A stretch of DNA of 64,000 nt from Trichococcus ilyis (GTDB lineage: Bacteria; Bacillota; Bacilli; Lactobacillales; Aerococcaceae). Numbering within the stretch: the first letter of the stretch is position 1; every line of letters starts with the position of its first letter. The notes under the pieces are model-generated. The model worked only from the letters and a program-made list of their open reading frames with translations. It made no database searches and was not told the DNA's origin. The DNA is taken from assembly GCF_900109135.1 (NCBI RefSeq), contig NZ_FNYT01000011.1:1-64000 (forward strand), read 5' to 3'. Positions 48,510 to 57,962 of this stretch are shown in pieces. A program made the position numbers and the translations under genes.

Positions 48510-49851
48510 GCAGCAGCCCCCTTCCCTTTGCCTCCCGGTTCATCGATCGGATTTGCCGGATTGCCCCCTGGATGGCTTTCGTTTCGCCGGCATGGGCAAA
48601 ACAGACCCAGCCTGAAGGAAAGTCCTTGTGCCTGCCCGCCCTGCCGGCTATCTGCACCAGTGAAGCTTCCGTGAAAACCCGGTCTTCCGCGCCGAGCACA
48701 ATGACGTCGATATCCCGGAAGGTCACGCCACGCTCCAGTATGGTCGTCGTCATCAAAAAATCATACTCCTCCGCCCGCATTTTTTTCACTTTCTCCTCGC
48801 GGTCGGGATCGCCCGCCGAAACGCAAGTAAAGCGCCTTTCCGGATAAAGTTCCCGCAACCATGCGTCCAGTTCCTCCATCAGTTGGATGTGCGGAAGGAA
48901 GAGCAGAAAACGCCTCTTTTTTTGGAGCTGCCGCCCGATCAGCCGGAGAAAACGGTTCTTCTTTTTCTTGCTGATGGCGCTGCGCCAGTTCCCGATCCAC
49001 ACCCGCTCTGGTTCGGGCAACGGATACCCGTGATAACGGGCCGGCAAAATCGTTGCCGCCAGATTGCCGCGCTTGATGTCATGCTGCATCCTCCGTGAAG
49101 GGGTTGCCGTCAGATATACGAGCGCGCTCGCTTTTTTCCTGGACTTTTGGGCGCCGAACTGCAGGCCCGCATCATCATGATACGGGAAGGAATCGATCTC
49201 ATCGATGATCAGAAGGTCGAAAGCTTCACGGAAACGCAGCAACTGATGGGTCGTGGCGATGACAAGCGGCGTATAGCGGTAACCTTCCTGATTGCCTCCG
49301 TAAAGCAAAGCCAAGGGAACGGCCGGGAAGGCTTGGCTGATCCGGGGAGACAATTCAAGGCAAACATCCACCCGCGGCGATGCCAGACAAACCCTCCCGC
49401 CCTTGCGCAGGCAGGCTGCTATTCCTTCAAAAATCATCTCGGTCTTCCCGGCACCGGCGACGGCCCAAATCAGGCGTGTCTCTTCCGAATGCACCGTCGC
49501 CACGATTTCAGCTGAAGCCCGTTGCTGTTCCGTGGACAGTCGGCCCTGCCAGCGCAGAATCGGCTCAGCCAGCCTTGCAAAGGAATTGGTCTCCGGCAGA
49601 TGATGGAGCACTGTGCAGCTTTTGATTTTCCCCATATTGAGACAATGCAGGCAGTAATGGCACGCATTCCCGCAGGAACAAGGCGTTGCCTGCATTTTGC
49701 GCCAGTCCTGGTTTCCGCAGCGGGAACAGGTAAGCTTCCCGTTTGCGCGGACCAAACCGGGACGCTTCTCAGCCAAAGCGAGCAGCCTTTCGTCTGCGCC
49801 TCTGCACTCGCTCAGCATCAATTCTCTGCCGAACAGTCCCTCTTTGTCCAT
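48481..49851 (-). CDS. comFA: Competence helicase ComFA
   Basis: The 456-residue superfamily 2 helicase has a four-Cys zinc site near the N terminus (CSRC, CSCG, CHYCLHC), Walker A AVAGAGKTEM, a DEID box (LLIIDEIDSFP), YLTATPSR and a C-terminal QIAGRAGRHKDFP motif VI. It powers uptake of transforming single strands at the inner face of the membrane. GGGAGG precedes the ATG. It is the first of comFA-comFC. Confidence 0.95.
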   Translation of the reverse strand: MDKEGLFGRELMLSECRGADERLLALAEKRPGLVRANGKLTCSRCGNQDWRKMQATPCSCGNACHYCLHCLNMGKIKSCTVLHHLPETNSFARLAEPILRWQGRLSTEQQRASAEIVATVHSEETRLIWAVAGAGKTEMIFEGIAACLRKGGRVCLASPRVDVCLELSPRISQAFPAVPLALLYGGNQEGYRYTPLVIATTHQLLRFREAFDLLIIDEIDSFPYHDDAGLQFGAQKSRKKASALVYLTATPSRRMQHDIKRGNLAATILPARYHGYPLPEPERVWIGNWRSAISKKKKNRFLRLIGRQLQKKRRFLLFLPHIQLMEELDAWLRELYPERRFTCVSAGDPDREEKVKKMRAEEYDFLMTTTILERGVTFRDIDVIVLGAEDRVFTEASLVQIAGRAGRHKDFPSGWVCFAHAGETKAIQGAIRQIRSMNREAKGRGLLHGPVSVLPK

Positions 49852-49888
49852 CTCATCCTCCCTCTCCTATTCCTTGATAACATACGCA

Positions 49889-49933
49889 GGAAAAGCCGCC
49901 CCGCTTCCGCTGATCAGCGAAGAGGGGCGGCTT
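49889..49933 (-). terminator. Terminator of thpR
   Basis: Outer stem AAGCCGCCCC/GGGGCGGCTT (49893-49902 with 49924-49933) carries an inner hairpin and leads into TTTTCC on the minus strand. Confidence 0.8.
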
Positions 49934-49937
49934 ATTA

Positions 49938-50531
49938 TCATTCCGTTTCCGTACAGGAATCGCTTTGGTCGGCTGATGCCTTCCGGCCGGCGAACGGGAA
50001 GTCAGCAATCGGGCGATAGACCAGCTTTCCGTTCAGCCGTACACTTTCGAACAGCGTCAGTGCGGTAATCGGCATTTGCCTGGCAGGAGGCAAATGCACC
50101 TTGCATAAGCTTTCCCAGTCTTGCGACAAAACGATTCCCCTGCCGAGCGTGAGATGCGGAATGAAGCCAACCTCATCCGCAACCGTTATTTTTTGCTTCA
50201 GCAAAGCTGCATTCAGTTGATCGTAGAGCTGATGGAGTCGACTGTTTTCTTTGATGCCCAGCCAGATGATCCGCTTGTTTTTCTTGAAAAAATTACCCAG
50301 CTCCGCGGTTTCGATCAGAAATGGCGCTTGCCCTTCAGCACATCGGGCCAAAACTGCTTCAATCGCACTTTTCTCCTCCGCATCCACTGCTCCGATGAAC
50401 CGCATCGTCAAATGGAAATTTTCCGGATCCGTGAATGAGCCCTTAAGGCTGGCGCGTTTCACTTCTTCCTGCACGGCGATAAGTTGTTTTTGGATGGCAT
50501 CAGGTAGTCTGAAGCCGATGAACACTCTCAT
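49938..50531 (-). CDS. thpR: RNA 2',3'-cyclic phosphodiesterase (2H family)
   Basis: The 197-residue 2H phosphoesterase has the two HxTx motifs, FHLTMRF near residue 40 and PHLTLGR near residue 128, that form the active site. The N terminus MRVFIGFRLPD is typical of ThpR/LigT. It opens 2',3'-cyclic phosphate ends of RNA. GGGGG precedes the ATG. It is monocistronic between two terminators. Confidence 0.92.
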   Translation of the reverse strand: MRVFIGFRLPDAIQKQLIAVQEEVKRASLKGSFTDPENFHLTMRFIGAVDAEEKSAIEAVLARCAEGQAPFLIETAELGNFFKKNKRIIWLGIKENSRLHQLYDQLNAALLKQKITVADEVGFIPHLTLGRGIVLSQDWESLCKVHLPPARQMPITALTLFESVRLNGKLVYRPIADFPFAGRKASADQSDSCTETE

Positions 50532-50581
50532 GACAGTCCCCCCACAATCTTTAAAAGAAGTTGCCCCTCATTTGTCCCGGT

Positions 50582-50622
50582 AAAAAAACAGGAAGGACAG
50601 AACTTCAGCGTCCCTTCCTTCC
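50582..50622 (-). terminator. Terminator of degV-family gene
   Basis: Stem GGAAGGA (50591-50597) pairs with TCCTTCC (50616-50622) and is followed by TGTTTTTTT on the minus strand. Confidence 0.75.
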
Positions 50623-50656
50623 AAATGGATGTATGATTGCCGCAACACCTTGTTGC

Positions 50657-51523
50657 CTAAATCGGATAACTCAATTCAGTGTCTTCCGTCCAGGTCAGCC
50701 CCAACGCACCTTCGCCCAGATGCGTGCCGATGACCGGTCCGAAATAACTCAATTCGAAGCGGATGTCAGGAAACGCTTGTTGCAGATGTTCCAGCCAATC
50801 TTGCCCCTTTTCGGGAATGTTGCCATGGATGACCGTGGCGACGATCGGATATTCCGCCTGCGAAGCTGCTTGACCCAACAATTCTTCGATCCGTCGCAAA
50901 GCTCTTGTATTAGTCCTGATCTTTTCAAAAACAACAATTTTTTTGTCCGAAAAATGCAGCACCGGTTTGATCTTCATAATCGAGCCGATGACAGCCGCAC
51001 CGCCGGAAAGCCTTCCGCCGCGCTGCAGGTTCATCAGATCGTCCACCATAAAATAAGCACGGGAACGTTTTTTCATATGGTCCAATCGCGCGATGATCCG
51101 CTCCGGTTCAGCGCCGGCGGCAGCCAGTCGGGCAGCTTCCAACACGAAGCGGGCCTGCACATAGCAACTGATTTCAGAATCGAAAGGATGGAGATTGAAC
51201 TCAGGATATTCCCTGCTCAAAGCAGCAACGTTTTGGTAAGTTCCGCTGATGCCGCTCGAGAGATGGATGCTGATGATCGCATCATGCTCCTGCGCCAATT
51301 TTTCATACAGTTGCTGCATGGCTCCGATTGATGGTTGCGAACTCTTCGGGAAGTCTTCCGATGCTTTCATCAAAGGATAGAATTCCTCGGCAACCAGATC
51401 GACTTCTTCCTGGTACGATTTGTCTCCGATAGTCACGACCAACGGCAGCATATGAATCTGATGCCGTTGGCGTGTTTCAGCCGTCAGATAAGCGGTACTG
51501 TCCGTAACTACTGCAATTTTCAT
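50657..51523 (-). CDS. DegV-family fatty-acid-binding protein
   Basis: The 288-residue protein starts KIAVVTDSTAYLT, has SSQPSIGAMQQLYEKL and LSSGISGTYQNV in the N-terminal lobe, and LMNLQRGGRLSGGAAVIGS in the C-terminal lobe, all DegV marks. DegV proteins (FakB) present fatty acids to the kinase FakA for incorporation into phospholipids. Several paralogues are usual in Lactobacillales, so the FakB role is likely but not certain. GAGGATTCCC precedes the ATG at 51523. It is monocistronic. Confidence 0.9.
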   Translation of the reverse strand: MKIAVVTDSTAYLTAETRQRHQIHMLPLVVTIGDKSYQEEVDLVAEEFYPLMKASEDFPKSSQPSIGAMQQLYEKLAQEHDAIISIHLSSGISGTYQNVAALSREYPEFNLHPFDSEISCYVQARFVLEAARLAAAGAEPERIIARLDHMKKRSRAYFMVDDLMNLQRGGRLSGGAAVIGSIMKIKPVLHFSDKKIVVFEKIRTNTRALRRIEELLGQAASQAEYPIVATVIHGNIPEKGQDWLEHLQQAFPDIRFELSYFGPVIGTHLGEGALGLTWTEDTELSYPI

Positions 51524-51591
51524 GGGAATCCTCAAACTTTCTGCTCGTTATTTAACGCAGCCACTCTCTATTTTACGGTAAATCTCTGCTT

Positions 51592-53094
51592 TTAGGCGTT
51601 GTCAGCAAGCCTTTGATTGCGCGATGCGATCGCTTCCGCCGCTACCTCACTGTCCAGCAAGCGGATCATGCTGCCTCTGTCGTTATAATCCGCCTCATGC
51701 CCGCGCCCCAGCAGGATGACCGTATCCCCCGGTTCCGCGATGGCGATCGCATGCTGGATGGCTTCCCTGCGGTTTTCGATGTATTCATAGTTGTCCTTTT
51801 CGATGCCGGCAAGCATCATCGCGATGATTTCTTCCTGCGGTTCTTTACCGGTATCGTCCGTCGTCAGCACGACATGATCTGACAGTTCCGTACCGATGCG
51901 GGCCATGATCGGGCGTTTTTCATGCTCCCTTTCGCCTGCCCCGCCGAAAACTGAGATGACCCTGCCTTTGGTGAACTCCCGCACCACGCTCAAGACTTTT
52001 TCCATCGCATCCGGCGAATGGGCAAAATCGACATAGACACCGATATCGCCAGCGCCGGGAACGATTTCCAACCTGCCGGTGACACCAGTCAATGATGTTA
52101 CGGCTTTCGCTGCATCCTCCAACGGGATGCCCACAGCATAAACAGCCGCCAGCGCCGCCAAGGTATTCGAGACATTATAGAGCCCCACCAGATTCGTCAC
52201 GACCGGATAGCGTTCCCCGTTCACGACCAGATCGAAGCGCGTCTGTGTCCGGGTATAAGCAATATCCGCCGCAAAGAAATCAGCCGTTTCGTCCTTCACG
52301 CTGTAGGAAATGACTTCAGCAGCCGTAGCGATGCGATAGCTGTGGATCGTTTCGTCATCCGCATTCAGCACCGCCGTTTTCGTCCTGCCGTTTTTACGGC
52401 CGTTCCCCAATTGGGAGAAGAGCAGCTTTTTCGCTTCCGCGTAGGCTTCCATCGTGTGATGGAATTCCATGTGTTCATGCGTCAGATTGGTCATGACGGC
52501 GACGTCCAAATCCAATCCCCAAGCCCTGCCCATCTCCAAAGCGATGGAGGACAACTCCAGAGTGAAGTAGGCCGTTTCTCTCTCTGCCATCAGGCGCAAC
52601 GCTTTTTGCATCGTGATGCTGTCGGGCGTTGTGTTTTTCGTTTTGTGCACTTCATCTCCGATATGCATTTCGATGGTGCCCATCAGTCCGGTTTTTTTGC
52701 CCATCGCCTTCAGGATGGCTTCGACCAGATACGTCACTGTCGTCTTTCCGTTTGTCCCCGTGACGCCGATGACGTTCATCGCCTCGCTCGGGTAACCGTA
52801 GAAGTGATTCGCAAGCAGGCTCATCGCCTTGCCTGTGTCCGGAACATACACAACCGGGACGGCGGCTGCCGCATTTTGGATATCTTTGCGGGCCACAATC
52901 AAGCCCGCACCATTCGCGACTGCCTTCGCTACGTAATTGTGCCCATCCACTTGCGTACCGTCGATGCAGATGAACAGATCCCCCGATCGGATGTCGCGGG
53001 AATCCTGACTGATTTTTCCAATATTCAAATCGGGATTCAAATTCCCGACAATTCTTTTCATTTTGAGTACATCGATTAAATCTGTAGCTTTCAC
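51592..53094 (-). CDS. murE: UDP-N-acetylmuramyl peptide ligase MurE
   Basis: The 500-residue ligase adds the third amino acid to the peptidoglycan stem peptide. Domains are the UDP-binding N terminus, the central ATPase with IGVTGTNGKTTVTYL and the C-terminal ligase domain. The DNPR motif that marks meso-diaminopimelate enzymes is replaced by DDTGKEP, so L-Lys or another diamino acid is more likely. The start is GTG at 53094, behind AAAGGTGATCTGC; a longer frame is not used. It is monocistronic and away from the dcw cluster, as in other Lactobacillales. Confidence 0.93.
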   Translation of the reverse strand: MKATDLIDVLKMKRIVGNLNPDLNIGKISQDSRDIRSGDLFICIDGTQVDGHNYVAKAVANGAGLIVARKDIQNAAAAVPVVYVPDTGKAMSLLANHFYGYPSEAMNVIGVTGTNGKTTVTYLVEAILKAMGKKTGLMGTIEMHIGDEVHKTKNTTPDSITMQKALRLMAERETAYFTLELSSIALEMGRAWGLDLDVAVMTNLTHEHMEFHHTMEAYAEAKKLLFSQLGNGRKNGRTKTAVLNADDETIHSYRIATAAEVISYSVKDETADFFAADIAYTRTQTRFDLVVNGERYPVVTNLVGLYNVSNTLAALAAVYAVGIPLEDAAKAVTSLTGVTGRLEIVPGAGDIGVYVDFAHSPDAMEKVLSVVREFTKGRVISVFGGAGEREHEKRPIMARIGTELSDHVVLTTDDTGKEPQEEIIAMMLAGIEKDNYEYIENRREAIQHAIAIAEPGDTVILLGRGHEADYNDRGSMIRLLDSEVAAEAIASRNQRLADNA

Positions 53095-53255
53095 GCAGAT
53101 CACCTTTCCATCGACCCTTGTGGCCGTTCGGTCTATTCCACTTAACAATACCACAAATGGAAATGTTCGGAAAGTCCCTTTGCCGGTTGGCGGCCTGCCA
53201 TTCGAACCTCACTGTGGTAAAATGGGACTGAATAACATAATGGAGGACAAAGTCT

Positions 53256-53927
53256 ATGCTGACAACCTATCACACAATCGCAGAAAATGGCGTTTCCGAA
53301 ATCATCATCAAGAGTTCCCGCTTCATCTGCAGCCTTAAACGTGTCCATTCCGAGGACGAGGCCAAAGAATTCATCCAAGCCGTCAAAAAAGAACATTGGA
53401 AAGCGACGCACAACTGTTCCGCCTATCTGATCGGTGACCAGAACGAAATCCAGCGTGCCCACGACGATGGGGAGCCCTCCGGTACGGCCGGCGTACCGAT
53501 GTTGGAGGTGCTCAAAAAGAACGACCTGCGGTATGTCGCTGCCGTCGTCACCCGTTACTTCGGCGGGACAAAGCTGGGCGCAGGCGGACTGATCCGTGCC
53601 TACAGCCGGTCCGTGTCGACTGCATTGAAGGACATCGGAATCGTCGTGCGCAGCCTGCAGACTAAAATCGGCTGCACCGTATCCTATTCCGCATCCGGAA
53701 AGCTGGAGAATTACTTGGCGCAATCCCCCTACACCCTGATCGAGGTTCAATACACCGACCAGGTTTGTTTCCTGTGCGGCATCCCGACAGAAGGCATCGA
53801 CGCTTTCCAGGAAACAATCACCGATGTCATGAACGGCCGTGTTGTCTTTGAAGTCGGTGAAGAGGAGTATGTGGAGCGTCCATATTCCATCGCTTATGAT
53901 GAAGCTGATGAGGAAGAAATCGAATAG
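53256..53927 (+). CDS. yigZ: YigZ/IMPACT-family protein
   Basis: The 223-residue protein has the UPF0029 N-terminal domain (SSRFICSLKRVHSEDEAKEFI, HNCSAYLIG, DDGEPSGTAGVPMLEVL, VVTRYFGGTKLGAGGLIRAY) and a C-terminal DUF1949 domain. The family is widespread; eukaryotic IMPACT regulates Gcn2, while the bacterial role is unclear (ribosome-related in some reports). GGAGG stands nine bases before the ATG. It diverges from murE and converges with the tagO-like gene. Confidence 0.93.
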   Translation: MLTTYHTIAENGVSEIIIKSSRFICSLKRVHSEDEAKEFIQAVKKEHWKATHNCSAYLIGDQNEIQRAHDDGEPSGTAGVPMLEVLKKNDLRYVAAVVTRYFGGTKLGAGGLIRAYSRSVSTALKDIGIVVRSLQTKIGCTVSYSASGKLENYLAQSPYTLIEVQYTDQVCFLCGIPTEGIDAFQETITDVMNGRVVFEVGEEEYVERPYSIAYDEADEEEIE

Positions 53928-53940
53928 ATCCTGAACAAAA

Positions 53941-53990
53941 AAATGAACAGGCACACGATAGCCCGGCAGGCTTTCATGGCTTGTTCATTT
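53941..53990. terminator. Bidirectional terminator yigZ / tagO
   Basis: AAATGAACAGGC and GCCATG...TTGTTCATTT arms pair across a 25-base loop with one bulge. The stem runs over the stop codon of the tagO-like gene. Confidence 0.6.
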
Positions 53991-55082
53991 CTTTTTGCCG
54001 TCCTTTTCCCTCAAAAGGCGGTACAATATCCTGCGCAACCTGGAACGTTTGCTGTCCAACAGATTGAAGGAGGCGATGAAGAGAATCACGCCGAAAACCA
54101 AACCCGCAACCAAAACTACCGTCCCCCAGAAGGAGGAAATCGGGAACAGAATGGCAGTCAGGGAAAAGATGATCGCCAAAGCATAAATGACCAAAACCGT
54201 CTGCCGGTGGGTAAATCCCAGCCGCAGCAAGCGATGGTGCAGATGGCTTTTGTCTTTCGCACTGATGGAACGCTTGTGCAAGGTCCGGCGAAGGACGGCA
54301 GCAATCGTGTCCGTCAGCGGAACCCCCAGGATGGCCACTGGTATCAGGAGCGATACGAAGGTGGCATGTTTCAGGCCGTACAAGGACAGCACCGCAATCA
54401 TGAAACCCACGAAAAGCGATCCCGTATCCCCCAGGAAGATGGAGGCCGGATAGAAATTGAAAGGCAAAAAACCCAGCAAGCTCGCAACCAAAAGGAAAAT
54501 CATGACGACAGTGGCCACATCCATGTAATCGGTGAAGAAGTAGCTGACGAATCCCATCGTCGAAAGCGAAATGACCGAAGTGCCCGTCGCCAAACCGTCC
54601 AGCCCATCCATCAGATTCACTGCATTCGTGATGACCGCAATCCAAAGCATCATCACCAAATACCCCGCTTCATGGAATTCGATCGTTCCGAAATAATCCA
54701 GCGTAAGGCTGTCGATTTTGATGCCTGTATAGAAATACAGGACGTTCGCCGCGGCAAGTATCCCGATCATTTTTTGCCAAGGCCTCAGGTCATAGCGATC
54801 ATCGATGATGCCGGTCACCAGGATGATCAAGGAGCTCAAAAACATGATGCCGGCATAACCGGTCCGATTATTCAGAGGAACTCCAAGGAAAAAAGCTCCC
54901 CAGTAAGCCAAGAAGATGGCCACGCCGCCCATCGTCGGCGTTTCCTTGACATGCACTTTTGCCTCGGAGGGCTTATCCGTCCAGCCGAAGCGCCGCGCTG
55001 CGCCGCGGAAAAGATAGGTGAGCAGCATGCTCGCCACAATCGTCGCGCCGAAAAGCAGCATAAAGCGTATAAAGAAATTCAC
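53985..55082 (-). CDS. tagO: Undecaprenyl-phosphate GlcNAc-1-phosphate transferase, TagO/WecA type
   Basis: The 365-residue polytopic enzyme has about ten helices. Family motifs are DKPSEAKVHVKETPTMGG, the DDR/DxxD loop GIIDDRYDLRPWQK, NAVNLMDGLDGLATG, FLGDTGSLFVGF and the His-rich SHLHHRLLRLGF. It transfers a sugar 1-phosphate to undecaprenyl phosphate, starting wall teichoic acid or a wall polysaccharide. The start is GTG (55082) behind AGGAGGGATCCG. MraY is excluded by the His motif and context. No tag genes are nearby. Confidence 0.9.
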   Translation of the reverse strand: MNFFIRFMLLFGATIVASMLLTYLFRGAARRFGWTDKPSEAKVHVKETPTMGGVAIFLAYWGAFFLGVPLNNRTGYAGIMFLSSLIILVTGIIDDRYDLRPWQKMIGILAAANVLYFYTGIKIDSLTLDYFGTIEFHEAGYLVMMLWIAVITNAVNLMDGLDGLATGTSVISLSTMGFVSYFFTDYMDVATVVMIFLLVASLLGFLPFNFYPASIFLGDTGSLFVGFMIAVLSLYGLKHATFVSLLIPVAILGVPLTDTIAAVLRRTLHKRSISAKDKSHLHHRLLRLGFTHRQTVLVIYALAIIFSLTAILFPISSFWGTVVLVAGLVFGVILFIASFNLLDSKRSRLRRILYRLLREKDGKKK

Positions 55083-55184
55083 CGGATCCCTCCTTTCACC
55101 GTCGTTTCCTTAATCATAGGCGATTCCGGACTTACATGCAAATCCATTGCTGCAACAGTCGCACAAAAGATGCAGCGGTCCGGC

Positions 55185-57074
55185 TCAATCATCCAGGCGG
55201 AAGAACCCGTTTGCTGCTGCGTACCGGTTTCCGGCGGTCGTGTCGTACTGGATCAGATCATAATCCGCCAAAAGACTTCTCGCCTGCTCGGACAATTCCT
55301 CGCGGCTCGAGACATATTCACCGGTGTCGCCGTTCCGGTACAGCGCCTTTTCGAAAGCCGGCACCTGTTCCTGAAGCGTCATCAGCAAGGCCTCAAAAGC
55401 TGTCACTTTGCTGCCGCTGAGCTCCAACACTTCCGGCAAGAAGTAGACAGGACTGGTGATCCCCAAATCCTTTTGGGCTTCCGCTGTGTTGCTGTAGATG
55501 AACATCGGCGTTTCATGCATGTTTTGGACCGTGTTCAGCGCATAAAGGTCCTCGCCGAAGACACTGGGCCAATGATCACCCCAAAACACTACGACGGTCG
55601 GTTCGCCCCACTCCTTGAGGTCGGTAAAAAAGCGCTCCAAAGCTTGATCGCTGTACTGCAGATCCTGCAGATAGTTCCGGATTGTTTGGCTGGCTACGCC
55701 CGTTTCCGCAGCCGAGGGGGTGATCGTATATTTATTTTGATAAGGCGTATGGTTCTGCATTGTCACCAAGTGGATAAAATCCTTTTCCGCGCTTGCTTTC
55801 AGGACAGCCTCAATCTCAGCGTAGGCCGCTGCATCCGAAATGTACGGATTGGTATCCAGCTTGTCCGTGTTTGCCATCGTATCCTCGTAAAGGAACGTAT
55901 CGAACCCCAAAGCTTGATAGTTCTCCCGCCGTTTATACATGGTCGTATTGTACGGGTGGATGGCCGTCGTCCGGAAACCGGCCGCTTCCAAACGGGATAC
56001 GACGGATGGAAATGCTTCCTGGGAGGAAAGGAATTGCGTATACGGTGTGGTGATGTTCGCAGCGAAAGGTTCCATCGAAAAACCCGTCAAAGCTTCGAAT
56101 TCGATATTGGCGGTTCCGCCGCCATAGCCTTGGGACAACATCTCGCCGCTGTAGCTCGTTTCCATCACCCCTCGCGTGAACGGGATCGGATCACGCAGCA
56201 GATCCAGTCCTTCCAATTCAAGCGGATCGGCAAAGCTTTCATTCATGATGTAGATGACATTCGTTTCAGGCAAGGCTGCCGTTCTTTCCGCATTGATTTC
56301 GTCAGCAAGTCGCTGATAGGTCGCCTTCAGCTCATCGATTTTCTTCTCCGAATAGCCATCCGGCATTTCCATCGGTGCGGCTGAAAGGTTATAAAGGAAT
56401 CCGGCCACAAAGCCGGTGTTGTAGTAATTCATCTGCTGGCTGTAGGGAATCCAATAGGCCGTCCGGTCGTAGGCTTGCTTCAGCAGATTGCCTTCCTGCT
56501 GGAACTGTCCGGCATAGGCGAGTGCGACGCTTGTCGAAACCAACAGCAACACCCGTGCGCGCCATCCCAGTTTCACGGCTTTTTGGGACTTTTGCTGACG
56601 AACGGAAAAGAACGCAAATGCCAGAAACAGGGCCAAAGTCAGGCTCAATGCCGCCAGCGTCCGTGCGTTCAGCATTTCCAAAAGGAACGGAACCTCCGTC
56701 AGCATTTTCAGATCGCTCGGATAAACGGGCTCGTTGCGTTGCAGCATCTTTTCATAAGTCGCCATTCCGAGGATCCCTCCCGCCAGCAACAGCAGGGCGT
56801 TGGTCCAGCGGATATTCCCCAACAGTGCCCAAAGCCAGAGACCGAGCGTCAGCAATACGCCGGTACTGATCAGAAACTTCTCGGTATGCCAGGCAAATGC
56901 AAAATTCACGACCAAGCCTGGATCCAGCCCATTTTGAGTCCACTGGAGATAGAGATGGACCAATACTACGGTCGCCAACAAACTGAAGCAGTGCAGGAGC
57001 AGGAGATGCCTCCTGCTCCTGCACTGCAACTCTTGTTTGTCGTTCATCATTTTATTCTTTTTGCTGATTTTCAC
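55185..57074 (-). CDS. LTA synthase family (sulfatase-fold) membrane protein
   Basis: The 629-residue protein has five N-terminal membrane helices (about 25-195) and a large extracellular sulfatase-type domain (about 270-560). Active-site marks are the nucleophile Thr in YGGGTANIEFEALTG, the metal-binding ETNVIYIMNESF start and FWGDHWP. Members polymerise glycerol phosphate or transfer phospholipid head groups onto glycans. It could be a second LTA synthase or a head-group transferase. The start is probably GTG at 57074 (GGGGG upstream) but ATG 57050 or 57047 is possible. Codons about 16-29 form a perfect inverted repeat. Confidence 0.85.
   Translation of the reverse strand: MKISKKNKMMNDKQELQCRSRRHLLLLHCFSLLATVVLVHLYLQWTQNGLDPGLVVNFAFAWHTEKFLISTGVLLTLGLWLWALLGNIRWTNALLLLAGGILGMATYEKMLQRNEPVYPSDLKMLTEVPFLLEMLNARTLAALSLTLALFLAFAFFSVRQQKSQKAVKLGWRARVLLLVSTSVALAYAGQFQQEGNLLKQAYDRTAYWIPYSQQMNYYNTGFVAGFLYNLSAAPMEMPDGYSEKKIDELKATYQRLADEINAERTAALPETNVIYIMNESFADPLELEGLDLLRDPIPFTRGVMETSYSGEMLSQGYGGGTANIEFEALTGFSMEPFAANITTPYTQFLSSQEAFPSVVSRLEAAGFRTTAIHPYNTTMYKRRENYQALGFDTFLYEDTMANTDKLDTNPYISDAAAYAEIEAVLKASAEKDFIHLVTMQNHTPYQNKYTITPSAAETGVASQTIRNYLQDLQYSDQALERFFTDLKEWGEPTVVVFWGDHWPSVFGEDLYALNTVQNMHETPMFIYSNTAEAQKDLGITSPVYFLPEVLELSGSKVTAFEALLMTLQEQVPAFEKALYRNGDTGEYVSSREELSEQARSLLADYDLIQYDTTAGNRYAAANGFFRLDD
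56988..57027. repeat. Perfect 18-bp inverted repeat inside the LTA-synthase-like CDS
   Basis: 56988-57005 is the exact reverse complement of 57010-57027, with the four-base loop ATGC between. In the message it would form an extremely stable hairpin 16-29 codons after the start, coding LQCRSRRHLLLLHC just before the first membrane helix. Confidence 0.9.
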
Positions 57075-57099
57075 TGCAACCCCCCGCTATCTGAACAGA

Positions 57100-57933
57100 T
57101 TAGCCTTCTTTCCAAAAGCTGTCATAGACCGTTATCGGCAAGTGCCGTTTGTGCTCTGTCTTCGTGTACCAGCCTTCGATGACTTCAGCGTCCTTATCCG
57201 GTACATCCTTGCCTTCCAGATAAGCGTCGATCAGCTCGTACGTCACGCCGAGCGCCACTTCATCAGGCAAGGCAGGACGATTTTCTTCCAAGTCGGCTGT
57301 CGGAACTTTTTCATAGAGCTGTGTCGGTGCGCCCAATTCCTTCAGCAATTGGCGGCCCTGCCGTTTGTTCAAACGCCAGATCGGCAACAGGTCGGCTGCG
57401 CCATCCCCGAATTTCGTGAAGAAACCGGTCACGGATTCGGCCGCATGGTCCGTACCCAAGACTGCCCCGCTGCTGTCGCCCGCGATCGCGAACTGGACGA
57501 TCATGCGCTGACGGGCTTTGATGTTGCCCTTGTTGAAGTCGGTGATGGTGAGCCCGGCTTCTTCCAGGGCATCAAGTGCGGCATCCGCCATTTCCTTGAT
57601 GTTGACGACCAATCTTTGGTCCGGGGCGATGAAGGCCAATGCCGCCTGGGCATCGTGTTCATCAAATTGGATGCCGTACGGAAGGCGGACAGCAATGAAC
57701 TGATAGCTGTCATCGCCTGTCTCATCGCGCATTTCCTGGATCGCCAACTGGGCTAACCGCCCAGTCAAAGTGGAGTCCTGGCCTCCGCTGATCCCCAAAA
57801 CAAATGTCTTCAAAAATGGGTGTGCCGCCAAATAATCTTTCATGAAATCGATGCTGGTGCGGATTTCCTCTTTTGGATCGATTTCCGGTTTCACTTTTAA
57901 TGCAGCAATAATTTCTTTTTGTAATGGACGCAT
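57100..57933 (-). CDS. nadE: Ammonia-dependent NAD+ synthetase
   Basis: The 277-residue enzyme amidates deamido-NAD with ATP and ammonia. PP-loop [19 protein letters not shown], then [16 protein letters not shown] and LTKRQG-like [14 protein letters not shown] are visible. There is no glutaminase domain, so it uses free ammonia. AGGGGGAATAGGC precedes the ATG. It lies 29 bp after pncB, forming a two-gene NAD salvage operon. Confidence 0.96.
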   Translation of the reverse strand: MRPLQKEIIAALKVKPEIDPKEEIRTSIDFMKDYLAAHPFLKTFVLGISGGQDSTLTGRLAQLAIQEMRDETGDDSYQFIAVRLPYGIQFDEHDAQAALAFIAPDQRLVVNIKEMADAALDALEEAGLTITDFNKGNIKARQRMIVQFAIAGDSSGAVLGTDHAAESVTGFFTKFGDGAADLLPIWRLNKRQGRQLLKELGAPTQLYEKVPTADLEENRPALPDEVALGVTYELIDAYLEGKDVPDKDAEVIEGWYTKTEHKRHLPITVYDSFWKEG

Positions 57934-57962
57934 GCCTATTCCCCCTGGATTGATCTATTTGG

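Noticed and set aside
53943-56384. An 813-codon open frame on the plus strand
   Set aside because: It runs antisense through the tagO-like and LTA-synthase-like genes, both with clear family motifs; its translation is low-complexity His/Arg/Gln-rich and has no ribosome site.
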